Shown: positions 34,200-46,079, counted from the first letter of the stretch. The stretch is 64,000 nt of DNA from Chara braunii (GCA_003427395.1 BFEA01000026.1:2275376-2339375); one strand, 5' to 3'. The notes: a model not told the origin generated them from the sequence alone. Program-made: numbers and translations.

Positions 34200-35884
34200 G
34201 TGCGTCACGACTTTATATAAGAAAGATGATTAATAAACAGACAAACTTACAAACCCATGACCCCGTTAATTTTGGTAGACAAAATGATCGCCAAAACCCT
34301 AACCAACAGGTTGCTTTCGGTGATGGAACATGTCATACACTCCACCCAGAAGGCCTTCCTCAAAGGACAACATATCTACGACAATGTCCTGTTGGTAAAT
34401 GAGATGATCACACTCTCGTGTCANNNNNNNNNNNNNNNNNNNNNNNNNNNNNNNNNNNNNNNNNNNNNNNNNNNNNNNNNNNNNNNNNNNNNNNNNNNNN
34501 NNNNNNNNNNNNNNNNNNNNNNNNNNNNNNNNNNNNNNNNNNNNNNNNNNNNNNNNNNNNNNNNNNNNNNNNNNNNNNNNNNNNNNNNNNNNNNNNNNNN
34601 NNNNNNNNNNNNNNNNNNNNNNNNNNNNNNNNNNNNNNNNNNNNNNNNNNNNNNNNNNNNNNNNNNNNNNNNNNNNNNNNNNNNNNNNNNNNNNNNNNNN
34701 NNNNNNNNNNNNNNNNNNNNNNNNNNNNNNNNNNNNNNNNNNNNNNNNNNNNNNNNNNNNNNNNNNNNNNNNNNNNNNNNNNNNNNNNNNNNNNNNNNNN
34801 NNTTCAAACGCTGGGTGAGGATCCTCCGCCAAATTGCAACAACCAAAGTTCACATCATCGACAATCTGGCCCCGGTGTTCACCCTCTTTTGCTCCGTTCG
34901 CCAAGGTGACCCCATTGCACCCTACCTGTTAGTGGTGGTGATGGAGGCCCTCATGGCAAACCTCTGGGAACACAAGGACATCAAGAGGCTCCGGACTACA
35001 GCTACACTGGAAGAGGCGCTGAATGTGAACTCCATGTTCGCAGATGACCTCACGATCAGGGCCAAAGCCTCTAGGCAGAACTTGCTGGAAATTAGGCGGT
35101 TTTTGCACCTTGTTGCACATGGCAATTAACAAGGGAAACAAAACGTTGGGCTGGAGGCTGCACAACGGTGGAGGGCAACCCCCAAAAGACCTAGGGATAT
35201 CTTGGCAACCCCATGACACCCCAATCAAGGTCCTGGGTGTCCAAGTGACCGGCACGGGGAAGCCAACATCCAATGACACCTCGATTACCGACCCGGTGCT
35301 GCAGAAATTGGGTGAGTGGAAAGAGAAGCACACTTCTCTTTCCGGAAGGCCACTAATTTTGAATAACATAGTGTCCTGTGGTTTAAAACAATGATATGGC
35401 TCCTCTCTAGGCTCGCCACTACCTGTTTGAAAAAGTTGGCTGCGGCTTGTCTGTGGAGGGGAAACCACGAGTTGAAAGGGGTGATTAGCTGGGTTGCCTA
35501 GGAGGCTGTGATCCAGCCAAAGCCTCGGGGCGTCCTCGACATCCTGGGCCCGGGCGCACAGATGCTGTCACTCTCTCTGCAGTGAGTCCAACGCCTGATC
35601 TTCGCCTCCGAATTGCCTTGGGAACCTCTTGCACTGACCCAATCGCCAAGCTAGCACCCGAACCCCCCTCCTCGCTGCACCCACTTGCATGCCATTGGCT
35701 GGATGATAGGCTTTGGGTTGTGTCCAAACCTAGTGCCGGTAGCTGCCAAAACCCGGATATGGCAGCAACAAGGGTGGACCTCAAGAGGGAGAGATTTTGG
35801 ACACAACTGATTACTAACTGGTGTAAGCTTCCCTTGCCGAATCGACCACCCCCGTCCTGTTGGGAGGAGGTGGCAAGACTTTGA
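34200..35884 (+). pseudogene. LINE family-B reverse transcriptase relic, with gap
   Basis: Left of the gap: DKMIAKTLTNRLLSVMEHVI and QKAFLKGQHIYDNVLLVNEM, RT blocks upstream of the catalytic site. Right of the gap: CSVRQGDPIAPYLLVVVMEA and NSMFADDLTI, giving the catalytic FADD. Further on, a shifted frame gives GISWQPHDTPIKVLGVQVTG and SLSGRPLILNNIVSCGL, the usual region after the RT. The family is different from family A (FADD instead of IADD, different flanking residues). Stops and shifts make it inactive; 379 unknown bases hide the block with the first catalytic Asp. Confidence 0.85.
34424..34802. other. Sequence gap (379 N)
   Basis: Unknown bases inside the family-B RT. Open frames running through it have no meaning. 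Confidence 0.99.
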
Positions 35885-36026
35885 TGCTCTACCTCATGCA
35901 CTGCGCTTCATTGAGAGAGAGAGAGGAGAGAGGGAGGAAAAAAGAGAGAATATACACTCACTCAAAGTCAGGAGGTAAGCTGGTATATCGCCAAACAACT
36001 TAACTCCAAATGTAACCAACAGAGAA

Positions 36027-36058
36027 AACAAGGAAACAAGGAAACAAGGAAACAAGGC
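36027..36058. repeat. (AAACAAGG)n short tandem repeat
   Basis: Four copies of an 8-bp unit. Confidence 0.85.
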
Positions 36059-36208
36059 GCAAGACCTTCCGCTCTCGAGCTATGGCCCCGGGCCATCCAT
36101 CCAATCAACACGTCGTTCTTGGCTCAAGCATCGATGGTCCTGGTTGCCACATGCCCAACACTTAGACCCAACGATCGTCACCCTGTCCACTCAACTACTA
36201 CGCAAATT

Positions 36209-36482
36209 CGCCCGGATCCTGGAGTCCGTTGAAGCGATCCAGCGCGCAATCCCAAAGTTGCAGCCGACTCGTCAGGACTTTAGCCCCTACTCCACCACAG
36301 TTGGCCGATGTATTGCGAGAGAGAGAGAGTGCGACATGCTTTCGAGACTTATAGTTGCGAAGGAGGGGGAAATATGATACAAAGAGAGGACAAAAGAGGG
36401 AGTAGAGGAGAAAGGAAGAGACACTCGGAAGAGCCGTGTCGATCCGCGTTGTGTATTTCGTAGCCAATCAGATCGCAGTGTG
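36209..36482 (-). repeat. Dispersed repeat C, copy 2 (inverted)
   Basis: The minus strand shows CACTGCGATCTGATTGGCTA, then CCTTCGCAACTATAAGTCTCG and ACGAGTCGGCTGCAAC and CAACGGACTCCAGGATCCGG, in the same order as copy 1 at 32570-32875. The two copies face in opposite directions around a LINE piece and other DNA. Confidence 0.65.
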
Positions 36483-37199
36483 AAGAGTTCGGAGCCTCCG
36501 TACACAGTGCTGTTCGACTTCTACGACTACTTGGGGGATCGGCGGGGCTTTCCTACCTGTAGCCGAAGGTGGGAAAGGATTTTACGAAAGACAGAGCGAA
36601 GCGACACCAAGATTCAACAAAAGCAAGAAAAAGGAAGAGCGTGAAGAGAAGGGGAAGAAGACTGTTACAGCTTAGCGCTAATGACGAGAAGGAGGAGGTT
36701 GGGAAAGTGAAGAAAGCTTGTAGAAGCGCGACACAAAAGGATGCAAGCGCGCAGAGTAAAAAAGGCACCAAAACAGTTATACGAAATGCTAATGAAGGCG
36801 CACCTAATTCCTAAAGCCAAATTGAAACTGAAAAAGTTCAAACGAAAATTCTGCGCACATCATCTGAAGCGCGAAATTATGCCTACTCCTATTCCACCAT
36901 TCATCAACAAAAAATGCACGGGGCTTGCAGGGTCACCTCCACAAATGTACATGCACAAGGAAAGGATTCATTGCCAAGTATCCCAATGGGCACCCGTGAT
37001 TTCTGGATTCAAGAACATTCCAAGTGCGCTTGCTAAGGTGTGCGTAAATCCTATGTAGAAGTACAACAAAATACGAGGGAAATCCCGAAGACTACAGAAA
37101 CGAAAAGGCAAGATTTGGCCGACGAGATTGGCCGACATGTCCCCTGCGTCGGGGTGAAGACCAAAAACACAACCGACATATGCTGATTCTGACATCATC

Positions 37200-38620
37200 A
37201 TTCATCGAAAGGGCAGTCTGGACTGGGTAGAGGAACTGGAACTGGACCAGATCGACCCCAGAGAGCGCAAAAAGAAAGGGGGCTCAGGAACTCCCACATT
37301 CACAGAAGTTGGTGCGTCTCAAGAGGGCCTCTTTGGGAATAGGGCTATAACTGACCGACAGGGAAGGTTTCTCTCCAGCTCAAATGGGCCATGTTCCTCC
37401 TGGGTGAAAAATGTGTTTTTGGAGGAGGAACTCAAAGCTCGCTTACCGCACGCCAGAAGACTGGGGGAGCATCTAGAGGAAATAATATTTGATGTACCGC
37501 TCTCATGGGTCCGCACTCTACGCCGAGGCCCCACCCTGTTGGAGAGCGACTGGATTGCGATCTCTGAGGACCTGGGTCAAATAGGCGACATAATAGAAGT
37601 AAGACAGGAGGAGATCTTGGCCAACCTTTTCTGGTGTTCCCCGCAAATGTCAGACTTTGTAGGTGAGCCCTGCAGCTGGCTGTCATTCACAACTGCATAT
37701 CTGATCAAACAAACAACAACAATGTTCAGGGATGCTGGAGCCTCCTTGGGAGTGCTGGTGGTGCCTGTTCTTACCAGCACCCCTAGCATCCACTCGGGTT
37801 GCTCTCTAAAAAAAATGAAAATAAAAATGTCTCGGATCCGCCCAGACAGCACAGCATGGATCGCAACGGATATAGTATACTGCATTCGGGGCTACAAGAA
37901 AGGAGATTCTTGGTATGCCTACAGAACCGATCTCCCTATCCACGAGCTGCTCGTCAACCCTGAGGAGCGGAGATGGAAATCCCAGGCCCCCGGCAGTTTA
38001 AAACCCTTCACCTCCACTCCCTCAGCATCAAGAGATGCTAATGGCTACTCAGAACCGAGGTTAACTTGACAGACAGGGTTTGGGACCAACGCGTGCGGCA
38101 TCTAAATGTGTCCCCGGAAATGCTGAAACCGATAAGGTGGTTTCAGGCAGCCAAGATCAAGCCTGCAAAACAGGCTTTCTTGCAGTGGCAGATAGCCCAC
38201 CACTGTCTGCCCACAAACGCCTGGCTCATTGACCACACCCACCTTGAGCTGAAGGGAAAATGAGACCATCGAGCACGTGTTGATGCAATGCCCCAGGGCA
38301 ACCTTCACTTGGCCGTGGTGGGTTCGGATATGGGAATAGCTTGAAACAGATCACAAATGACCTTGGGAATGGAGAGCATTGCTGTGCAGCCACTGAACGG
38401 CCCAGGCGATTCAGTTCACAAAAAAAACTTTTTGAGCTAGGGAGGAGAGCGGTCATGTGGGCCCTGTGGCGGAGACGCTGCACCATCACCATTGAGAGGG
38501 CACATGTCCAGGAAGGAGAAATGACAGACATGATCCGCTGTGAGGTGGAAACTGGGATTAGAGCTCAATTGTCTAAAGTTCATACAAAGCTCCAATACTT
38601 ATCCCAAAAATTTTGAGTAC
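37200..38620 (+). pseudogene. LINE family-B ORF2 C-terminal relic
   Basis: A long plus-strand frame (ending at 38069) gives LDWVEELELDQIDPRERKKK, DWIAISEDLGQIGDIIEVRQ and WYAYRTDLPIHELLVNPEER; the next frame (38066-38263) gives MLKPIRWFQAAKIKPAKQAF and WQIAHHCLPTNAWLIDHTHL, then a degenerate zinc-finger part and MWALWRRRCTITIE. The same order of blocks is seen in the minus-strand copy at 40.8-41.7 kb (LRPIRWF, LQWQIEHCCLPTNNW, IIWALWRKRCIHSIE). A small hairpin retroposon is inserted at about 37730-37818 without closing the frame. Confidence 0.8.
37730..37818 (+). mobile_element. Small hairpin retroposon, copy 1
   Basis: The sequence GATGCTGGAGCCTCC then GTGCTGGTGGTGCCTG, a short loop, ACCAGCACCCCTAGCATCC and an A run (about 37808-37815) is matched by a minus-strand copy at 40035-40125. 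The arms GTGCTGGT/ACCAGCAC and GGATGCT/AGCATCC form a stem. A hairpin body plus A-rich tail suggests a short non-autonomous retroposon. It sits inside a LINE ORF2 frame. Confidence 0.5.
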
Positions 38621-38910
38621 CTACAAAGAATGGTTGGGAGGGGCACAGGGAGGGAGGCAAGCAAGGGAGGAACGGAGTGGGTGGAATGACGAAGATCAGC
38701 AGACCCCCAGTACGAAGGACCATCGACTAAGCTTCATGAAATGGACTGAGATCGACATCAATGTCCCGCTGCCCCCCTCGGAGAGCTTCCCCGAGCCATG
38801 CCCCCCAACCCAAGGCACCCTAATCGAGCCTGCATGAGTGCTACCCGGGCTCCTGAGTTGCCCCAGGGGCCCTTCCCTACACATACTTTTTCATGATTAC
38901 CGGGCTACGG

Positions 38911-39553
38911 CGGCTATGGCCGCAGCCCAAAAGCAACTATCCAGTAATAGCTCTCTGGTTCTCCCTCTCTCCCCCTCTCTCTTGTCACTTCTGTCTCTCT
39001 GCCCCACTTGCTCTCTTCTCAATCCTTGGACCACTCACACTAACCCTCTGAATGCACTCGCAAGTATCTCTTCCTCTTACACTGCAGCTATGTCCATAGT
39101 CTTCCTCCTCAACAACCCTAGGTATGGCGCATTCACCCTTCTTCTTCGTCAACGCCCGACTCTCCAACCCACTTGGTCGCCCGAGCGCCACATCAGAGCT
39201 TCCACAACATTGACAAGTGAAGACAAGCTGTATTGTAGCATCTATACATAGCAGCTCGATGATGTTTCTGTTGGCTCCGGACCGGTACCGGTCTCCACGG
39301 CCTGTCGGCTGCACTTTACGAGCTCCGGAACTTGCTGGACTATCCCAGGATGCTCCTGCAAAATTGGACTTCAGGCTTGAACTCTCTTTACCGGGTGCTG
39401 GGCCTATGACTTCGAACTACCTGACAACCCTATTGAACCGACAGGCTCCGGAACCGCGCTTCGACGACTACGCCTGCCAGATCATGGGACTGGGACCAAC
39501 TGGGTCCTTAGGACCATGGCTTGAGACTTACTACAGCGTGGAATCCTTTCACT
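38911..39553 (+). repeat. Dispersed repeat D, copy 1 (TATA-bearing)
   Basis: It runs from CGGCTATGGCCGCAGCCCAA to GGAATCCTTTCACT and matches 43648-44272 almost throughout, including AATCCTTGGACC, CACTCGCAAGTATCTCTTCC, CAAAATTGGACTT and TCGACGACT. It holds CATCTATACATAGCAGCTCG, a decayed TATA box. Length about 643 bp. Confidence 0.85.
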
Positions 39554-40034
39554 CCTGCTGGCTTAGTTTCAAGGTCTGACGAGAAAGATCGAACCTTTCT
39601 ACCTATTTGCAATGCCGACTCCTAATACGACGCAATGTCAGGCGCAGTCTCCTTCCACTCATTCTTCATGTACCACCGGTCGTGCTCTGGTTCCTGATAC
39701 TGGAACCAGACCTTGTATTCAATGTATCGATGTGGTGGCCTTCCCCTCCTACCAGACTTATATATGTCCGCATAACAATGCGATCTATATCATACATGTC
39801 ATCCATATCACGAGGTATGATTGATGGGCATGAGATTGATCGGCGTGAGGGAAATGCATTGCTGCTAATACACAGGAGTAACTTAGAAGCGTGAAATACG
39901 GCGTAAGTATGTAGATGTGGCGGAATAGCAACTACATAAGATGGACCGTTCGATACTGGCCAATCATATCACGAGGTATCACCGATCGGCGTGAGGGAAA
40001 TGCATTGCTGCTATGCAGATGTGGTGGGATGTCT

Positions 40035-40125
40035 TTCTTTTTCTTTTTTTTTTTTTGAACAGCACCCCCTGCAGTGCTAGTGCTGCTGATAAAAGCAGGC
40101 ACCACTAGCACCCGGGGAGAGGCTC
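40035..40125 (-). mobile_element. Small hairpin retroposon, copy 2
   Basis: Minus-strand GGAGCCTCTCCCCGGGTGCT, GTGGTGCCTGCTTTTATCAG and CACTAGCACTGCAGGGGG are followed by an A-rich tail (T run at about 40042-40056 on the plus strand). It matches the copy at 37730-37818 over about 80 bp. Confidence 0.5.
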
Positions 40126-40204
40126 CATCTATTGGTGGGGAGCGTCACCTGCTGGAAAACGGATCCAGCGTCCCTTACACATAACAAATCAGGAAAGTAT
40201 CAAG

Positions 40205-40540
40205 AAATACAACTGAGTAAGACACCTGCCAGCATTGATTACTCTGTCTTCCAGAGGATTGACTGCGCAGGTTGCTGGTGAGTGAGTCTCTTCTATCCCA
40301 ACCCCCACTATCATTCCTTCTGTTCCATTCCATAGCGGCTGGAAGCTTTGTGCAACAAACAACTGAGAAAGACTCCTGCCAGCATTGATTACTCTGGCTG
40401 TGCAGGAAGTTGGGAGCAAGGAAAACCTCTTCGCCCTGTAGCAGGCGCCGGATACCTGCTGCAGAGAGACTAGTTCTCCCTCTCCCAAAAAACTTTACCA
40501 CCTTGTCCCCCAACAACAATCCTTCTGTTCCACTTTGCTG
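40205..40540. repeat. Local tandem duplication
   Basis: The string CCTGCCAGCATTGATTACTC occurs at about 40227 and 40374, and ATCCTTCTGTTCCA-like strings at about 40312 and 40519, giving a degenerate period near 150-200 bp. Nearby, GATCGGCGTGAGGGAAATGC occurs at about 39838 and 39982. Confidence 0.6.
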
Positions 40541-40800
40541 TCGACGATTGTCGTCTGCTTATGCTGCTCCGTACCATTGCATGTCCACCATTGCCAGCTG
40601 ATGAGGCGGGAAGGGGTCCGAGAAGTCTGCGGGTGGGTGCAGCGGGACCCTTTGGTCCACCTTGGTCCACTCTTTAAAGCAGATGCAGTAGTCCTTTTTG
40701 AAATCATCCCATTCCTGCCCCTGCGTTCGTTCCCCCTCCCATCAGATGTGTGCGATCCAGCCCCCTTGTTCGCTTCCCAGCCATTCCCCTAAGAATTGGT

Positions 40801-41735
40801 TTATTGCTTGTTTAATGTTTTTTTTAGGTGGTACAAGTCTAATTGGCTTTTGACTTTCTGCCACCGGGTGAGGAGTTCTTGATTGATGAACTGTCTGATC
40901 ATTTCTGTCACCTCCTCCCCTTCTACTCGGACCGCTTCAATGGAGTGTATACAACGTTTTCTCCAGAGTGCCCAGATGATAGCTCTCCTGCCAATCTTAA
41001 ACATATTGTTCTCGAAGTCCCTGTCCATGGGGGAGGTCCATGCCTCGCAGAGTAGCGCTCTCCAACCCCATGGCCGGGTGGACCGGTATTCAAATGGTTC
41101 CATATCCTATCCCACCATGGCCATGTTAGCACTGCTCCTGGGCACTGTAGGAAGATATGTCCGATAGTTTCCAGAATCTTTCGAAAGAGGAAGGCGGTGT
41201 GACAGGATTTGCACCATGGCAGCGCCAAGCCCTTCTGTTCTAGGTATGTGCGGTCCACCGGCCAGTTATTAGTGGGGAGACAACAATGTTCTATCTGCCA
41301 TTGTAGTGAGGCGAGCTTCGCCGGTTCGGATCTCGTGGTTGTAAACCATCTGATAGGGCGAAGAGAGTCATGCCCTACATTCAGATGAGCTTGGCAGCGG
41401 ACCCTCACTATCTCTCTCAGGTTCACTTTTGGTCGTAACAACGGGTATGTGTCCTTTACAGTCAGGCTAAACAACTGTTTATCTGAAGTGGCCGGCATCT
41501 TGCGTGCAGGCCTCCAGTGCCACTCCTCCGGGTCGAAGGGGAGCTCTTCCAGACGAGTCTCTGATTGAAAAGCAACCCATAGATCTTTCTGCCTCATCAC
41601 CCGTATTTTGTACACCTCTATATTCTTACACCACCTCACCGCCTCCGGGGTGAATTTAGAGAGGACATTGTCCTTCCCCCTGTGGAGGAGGCTGACAAAG
41701 GATTCCTCGGCCCGTACCTCCACCATGTTGCCCAT
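40801..41735 (-). pseudogene. LINE family-B ORF2 C-terminal relic
   Basis: An open minus-strand frame of 270 codons gives MRQKDLWVAFQSETRLEELP, SLRPIRWFTTTRSEPAKLAS, LQWQIEHCCLPTNNWPVDRT and a zinc-binding stretch WCKSCHTAF..IGHIFLQCPG, the zf-RVT pattern. An overlapping frame (41103-40801) adds GRRAIIWALWRKRCIHSIEA. It is the same family as the plus-strand copy at 37.2-38.6 kb. No RT lies next to it, so it is a truncated or rearranged fragment. Confidence 0.82.
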
Positions 41736-41885
41736 ACTCTCAGTGTCTCCCGGGGTCCCCTTCTATCAATCGTGGTCCCTTACGCAGAGTGCGAACCCAA
41801 TCGAGAGGGACCACAAAAATCAATTCGTCCAGGTTCCGCTCAATCGGGATTCAGAGAGTCAATTGGCCTCCTACCGTCTTCACGT

Positions 41886-41963
41886 GAATAGAACGCCCGG
41901 TCATTACAGCTGCATCTGGACTGAAAGTTGCCCTGAATACAGCTATAATAACCAGGCGTTCAT
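41886..41963. repeat. Palindromic (MITE-like) element 1
   Basis: Left GAACGCCCGGTCATTACAGC-TG and right CAGCTATAATAACCAGGCGT-TC are inverted repeats matching at 19 of 22 positions, with about 30 bp between. The left arm is shared with the palindrome at 46.88 kb (GAATAAAACGCCCCGTCATT). Confidence 0.6.
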
Positions 41964-41964
41964 T

Positions 41965-42590
41965 TTTTTGGCAACTCGTTCAGAGAAAGTGAACTTGCCA
42001 AATGCACAGAGATGTTGTATGTGCTGGCTACCTTGGGTAAGTGCTCGTCCCAATCTATTTGGTCGGGTCTGATGTACATACAGAGTGTTTGTTGCAACAG
42101 TTTGTTCATCTGCTCTGTCTGGCCGTTCATTTCCGCGTGTCTACCGGTATGGCATAGTCAATTCTGACCCATACACCTTCATTAAATGTTGTCACTGTTC
42201 ACCCGTAAATCTAATGTCCCTATTGCTAACAATAGTCAATGGGTAGCCATTGTCCTGCACCCAGTGGTTGAAGAACCCCCGAATTACTAGTTTTGTCCTG
42301 GCTTTGGGCAGCAGCGGAACGGAAGCAGCAAATTTGTAACCACCACTTGGCTCTTACCGTTTCAACTCTTGACTACAGTGTCCATGACGTCACTTGAGAG
42401 TCGAGACTGAATCACCGGGTCCTGATTGATGGTATAGGCAAGGGTCTCATCAGTCCTAACTGTAGTAACAGGGGCTGTGTTGACTCTGTTGAGCTCTTGT
42501 TTCTCTGACAGACTTTGCACTCTGGACATACAAATTGCAGTCACTCTCGACAGACAGAAATTTCTTCGTTCTCTATTCAGTAATCGTAGC
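41965..42590 (-). pseudogene. Ty3/gypsy integrase relic
   Basis: Minus-strand pieces in several frames read CPECKVCQRNKS (zinc-binding Cys pair), LPIPSIRT, NGYPLTIVSNRDIRFTGEQ (second catalytic Asp region), HAEMNGQTEQMNKLLQQTL (catalytic Glu region) and DQIDWDEHLPKVASTYN. This is the order expected in a gypsy integrase. Stops and shifts inactivate it. No matching LTR pair or protease/RT was recognised beside it. Confidence 0.85.
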
Positions 42591-42599
42591 TAGCAAACC

Positions 42600-43640
42600 C
42601 TGGCACATACGAATTTCCTTAGAAAAATCTTATACACTCTTGATTGATGTTCTGCTCATGTACCGGGAATTCTTTGCGCTATTCTCAGAATAATTTGATT
42701 TCTGCAAGTCCTGTTGCAATTCTTTTGGTAAATCATCGACGGAGAATGGGCTGTGGTGGGGGTTGGTTACTTGAATAATCTTAGGATGGGAGAGTTATAG
42801 TTAGTTCTGCTGGACTCCACACTCGGGGTCGGCCTTAGTGCTGGAAGTAGGGAGTCCTACCTGTGTGGGGACATCACAAGGTGGGAGGTGATGTTTTTGA
42901 AGGGATAGGGACATATATAGAGGGTTTACCCTTTTCTGGGGCTAGGGTTGATATTCGGGCCACTGTTAACTCTAGCGTGGGCAGAAAGGGGTCGCTGCCT
43001 TGCAGGGGAAGGCAAAGTGGGCTGGGGGTGGGATTGAGGGTATAGGGGATTCCCACTTTGCAGGCGCATATACTTTTGGAGGGAACTGTATGCCCTTGAG
43101 GAAGGGGGGATGGGTTGAGGCCTGTTTGAATTGGAGCCGGAGGACAAGGGACGGGTCCCGGTTCCCAGCACGTGCTGCTCCCCACGAATAGATTGGAGTA
43201 AGGGCATGGTCCCATTTAAAAAAAAAAGCGGTCACTCTCCATTCCTGTCCACACATACAACCGTAGTAAGTTAGCGTACGTCTTTCTCTCCCCAAAGTGT
43301 CCCTCCGTGTTGTGACGATCGCCCAGAATCACACTACAGATCCCTTCATCATTTGCAACACACAGTCTGTCATCCCTATCCAATTTCTGAAACAGTAAAC
43401 CATAAGTCATTCTATATTCTGGGACCTCGTGGGGAGCATGATCCGAGCATCCACTACCTTGGTTATAACCTCACTTCAATACCAGTTCAACGAACCAGCT
43501 TGACTTCAAAACCAAATTGCAACGTGCACCGCACCGAAGTCTCAAAGAACATTGACACAAAGCAACGAGATGGTCAATAAGCCCAAACTGAAGAGAATTG
43601 TAGTCCAAAATACTCAAATTATACGAGTTCCAAGCTCGAA
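42600..43640. other. No gene recognised
   Basis: Short G-rich frames only. No motif is supported. Confidence 0.4.
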
Positions 43641-43647
43641 GCACAAG

Positions 43648-44272
43648 CGGCTATGGCCGCAGCCCAAACAAATCAATCCGGTAACTATACCCTCGTTCTC
43701 CCTCTCTCTCTCTCTCTCTCGCGACTTCTGTCTCTCTGCCTCACTCACTCTCCTCTCAATCCTTGGACCGCTCACACTCGCCCTCTGAATACACTCGCAA
43801 GTATCTCTTCCTCTACACTACAGCTATGGCTGCTGTCTTCCTTCCTGACAATGACGGACTCTCCAACCCGCTTGGCCGCACAAGCGCTACAGCAGAGCTT
43901 CTGCAATACGTATTGACAAGTGAAGTCAAACGGCACTGTAGCATCTATAAATAGCAGCTCGGTTGATGTTTCTGTCGGCTCCAGCCCGGTACCAGTCTCC
44001 GTGGCCTGTTGGCTGCAGTTTGCCAGTTCCAGAACTTGCCGGACTTTCCCAGGATGCTGCCGCAAAATTGGACTTTGGGACTCTGGACTTCCTTTGTCGG
44101 GTACCGGGCTACGACTTCTAACGACTGATGCTTGACCTACTGGACCTTACCGAACCTACAGACTCCGGATGGATGCTTCGACGACTGGGCCTGCCAGATC
44201 GCAGGACTGTGGTCAACTGGGACCCTGGGACCGGGGTTCGGGACACTGACTACAGCATGGAATCCTTTCACT
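43648..44272 (+). repeat. Dispersed repeat D, copy 2 (TATA-bearing)
   Basis: A direct copy of 38911-39553, about 625 bp. It keeps a clean TATA box, CATCTATAAATAGCAGCTCG (43950-43958 region). The two copies look like LTRs about 4.7 kb apart, but TG/CA ends, PBS and PPT were not found, and the integrase relic between them points the opposite way to the TATA boxes. Confidence 0.85.
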
Positions 44273-44499
44273 AGGCTGTGTGTATATTCTAATCTCATCC
44301 CATATCAGATTCCTCCCCCTCCCCCCCCNCCCCCCCCCCCGCCCATATCTGGTGCTCAAACTAGGCCAGATACATGGGCTGGCCTGGTGGAGAGTTTGCC
44401 TGGGGTAGCATGTGAAAACGACAGCCTCCTTTTCGTTCCATCTGCTGGCAGGAGGTCCAGCAGTTCAGTTTCCTCAATTTTCCAAGTGGTGGTACCGAT

Positions 44500-44963
44500 C
44501 ACTTTCATGCTCGGAGGTATCTATTGAGTCCGATGGCTAAAGCTTTGGCAATGATTTTACAGAAATTGTTAAATAGTCAAATTGGGTGTCGGTTGCGGAT
44601 GCTACGTTTGTCCCCCTTCTTGTAGAGAAGAGAGATGATTCCCATTCTCATCTCATCACCCAACTCTCCCCCCTCCAAGATATCATCGTAGATGGAGCAT
44701 AAGATATGACCAAGTTTGTTCCAATGTGGAAGGAAGAATTCAAAGGGGAGAGCATCACTCCCCAGGCACTTGCCTTTGGCCATTCCATTGGCTGCTTCTC
44801 CTAATTCTTCCACCGCGAAAGGTCCGCTGAGGTCCAGCTGTCCATGCGCTGGGAGGGAGGAGTGGGATCCACTCCACGTCTCCTGCATTAGGGCCTCATC
44901 TTCAAGGTCCATCTCGGATGTACAGGAGGAGGCTGAGGATATTAGAACAATATGTTCTTGCAT
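44500..44963 (-). pseudogene. LINE RT N-terminal relic
   Basis: The minus-strand frame gives AANGMAKGKCLGSDALPFEF, IYDDILEGGELGDEMRMGII and SLLYKKGDKRSIRNRHPI, then after a stop FCKIIAKALAIGLN. These correspond to the first RT blocks (compare MATGKCPGLDGLPIELY and ITLLYKKGDKRQVKNWRPIS in the family-A copy). The piece ends before the catalytic blocks. Confidence 0.82.
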
Positions 44964-45246
44964 AGGCGAGGAGGATGTGAGCAGTGTTGGTTATGGGCGC
45001 CGTGGGATCACATGGATGTTGTCGTTCTATCATCAGCCTATTACTATCTTTATTTTCAAAATTTGATCTGGGACTGCCCAGCACCTTGTCCTGGCGTTGC
45101 CCCGTTGGGCCTGCCCAGATAAAGGACCAGGCCGCTTGGATATTAACCTACTGATCTGAACCCATGTCCCGACATTCTCTTCGACCCCAATACTTTCCAT
45201 GCACACTTCTGTGAAACAAGAACAAGGGAAGAAAAGTGCAGGCATA

Positions 45247-45480
45247 TCTTTTTTTTTTTTTTTTTTTTTTGGTTAACGACCACTACCTTTCACAGGCAAA
45301 CTCAAAACAAAAACACAACCTATACGCATTCCTTGGAGGCCGGGTGCCACCGGACCAAAATGGCTGGCGGTGCCAACCAAAACAAAAGAAAAAAGTCGCG
45401 CTGGCGCTTTGGGAAAGCTTGGCGCGCAGTTCCTTTCTACCTCGGCAAAACGAGGCTCGGAGGTAGTGGTGGTTTAAGGC
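45247..45480 (-). repeat. Dispersed repeat E, copy with poly(A)
   Basis: On the minus strand, TAAACCACCACTACCTCC, GCGCGCCAAGC and GCACCGCCAGCCATTTTGG are followed by a 24-A tract at 45270-45247, suggesting a retroposon 3' end. The same blocks in order lie on the plus strand at 47140-47310. Confidence 0.55.
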
Positions 45481-46079
45481 GTATGCCATACAGCTTGGGT
45501 CATGCATGAAATAAACATGCATAGGACTGCAGGGAGACCATGATGCATTCCCCATCATGCTTTCGGCATCTCCTGCCACTCTCCCTCCTTCTCTCCAGCC
45601 CTCTATCCTCTCGCCTTCCTCACCCCCTTTGTTTGCCCTCCATATCTCAAAACTGAATGCAGAAGGTCTATGGTGGACGGTGTGAAGAACAGACAAAGGC
45701 TGTTGACAGCATTCCAGGCTGCTGCTGTTTGACCTGAAAGGAAAAAAGAACTTTTCCATTGTGCTTCTCCAATCAACAGCAGCCATGCACTGTAATCTGA
45801 TGCGATGGCAAGTTTTGCAACTTGACGCCATGCTGGCAATGACAACCATGTCCAACCAACCACAGGCACCCTCCAAAAATTGTGAAAAAAAAAAAAAAGG
45901 CCTTTGGCTGGGCACCTATGCCAGTAAGTAGCTACTCACTAGGATGCCAAACTACTGCAAACGCTAAGTGATCTCAATAATAAAATATGATTCAAATTTC
46001 GAAGTCATCAGACAACCATCACAGCCGCACACTTAGAGGCCACAAGATCGATCGATCGATTGATCACATCTTGTAAGGC

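Noticed and set aside
34299-34904. Open frames across the 379-N gap
   Set aside because: Unknown bases cannot support a reading frame.
38911-44272. One intact LTR retrotransposon
   Set aside because: No PBS, PPT or TG/CA ends, and the enclosed integrase faces away from the LTR-like promoters.
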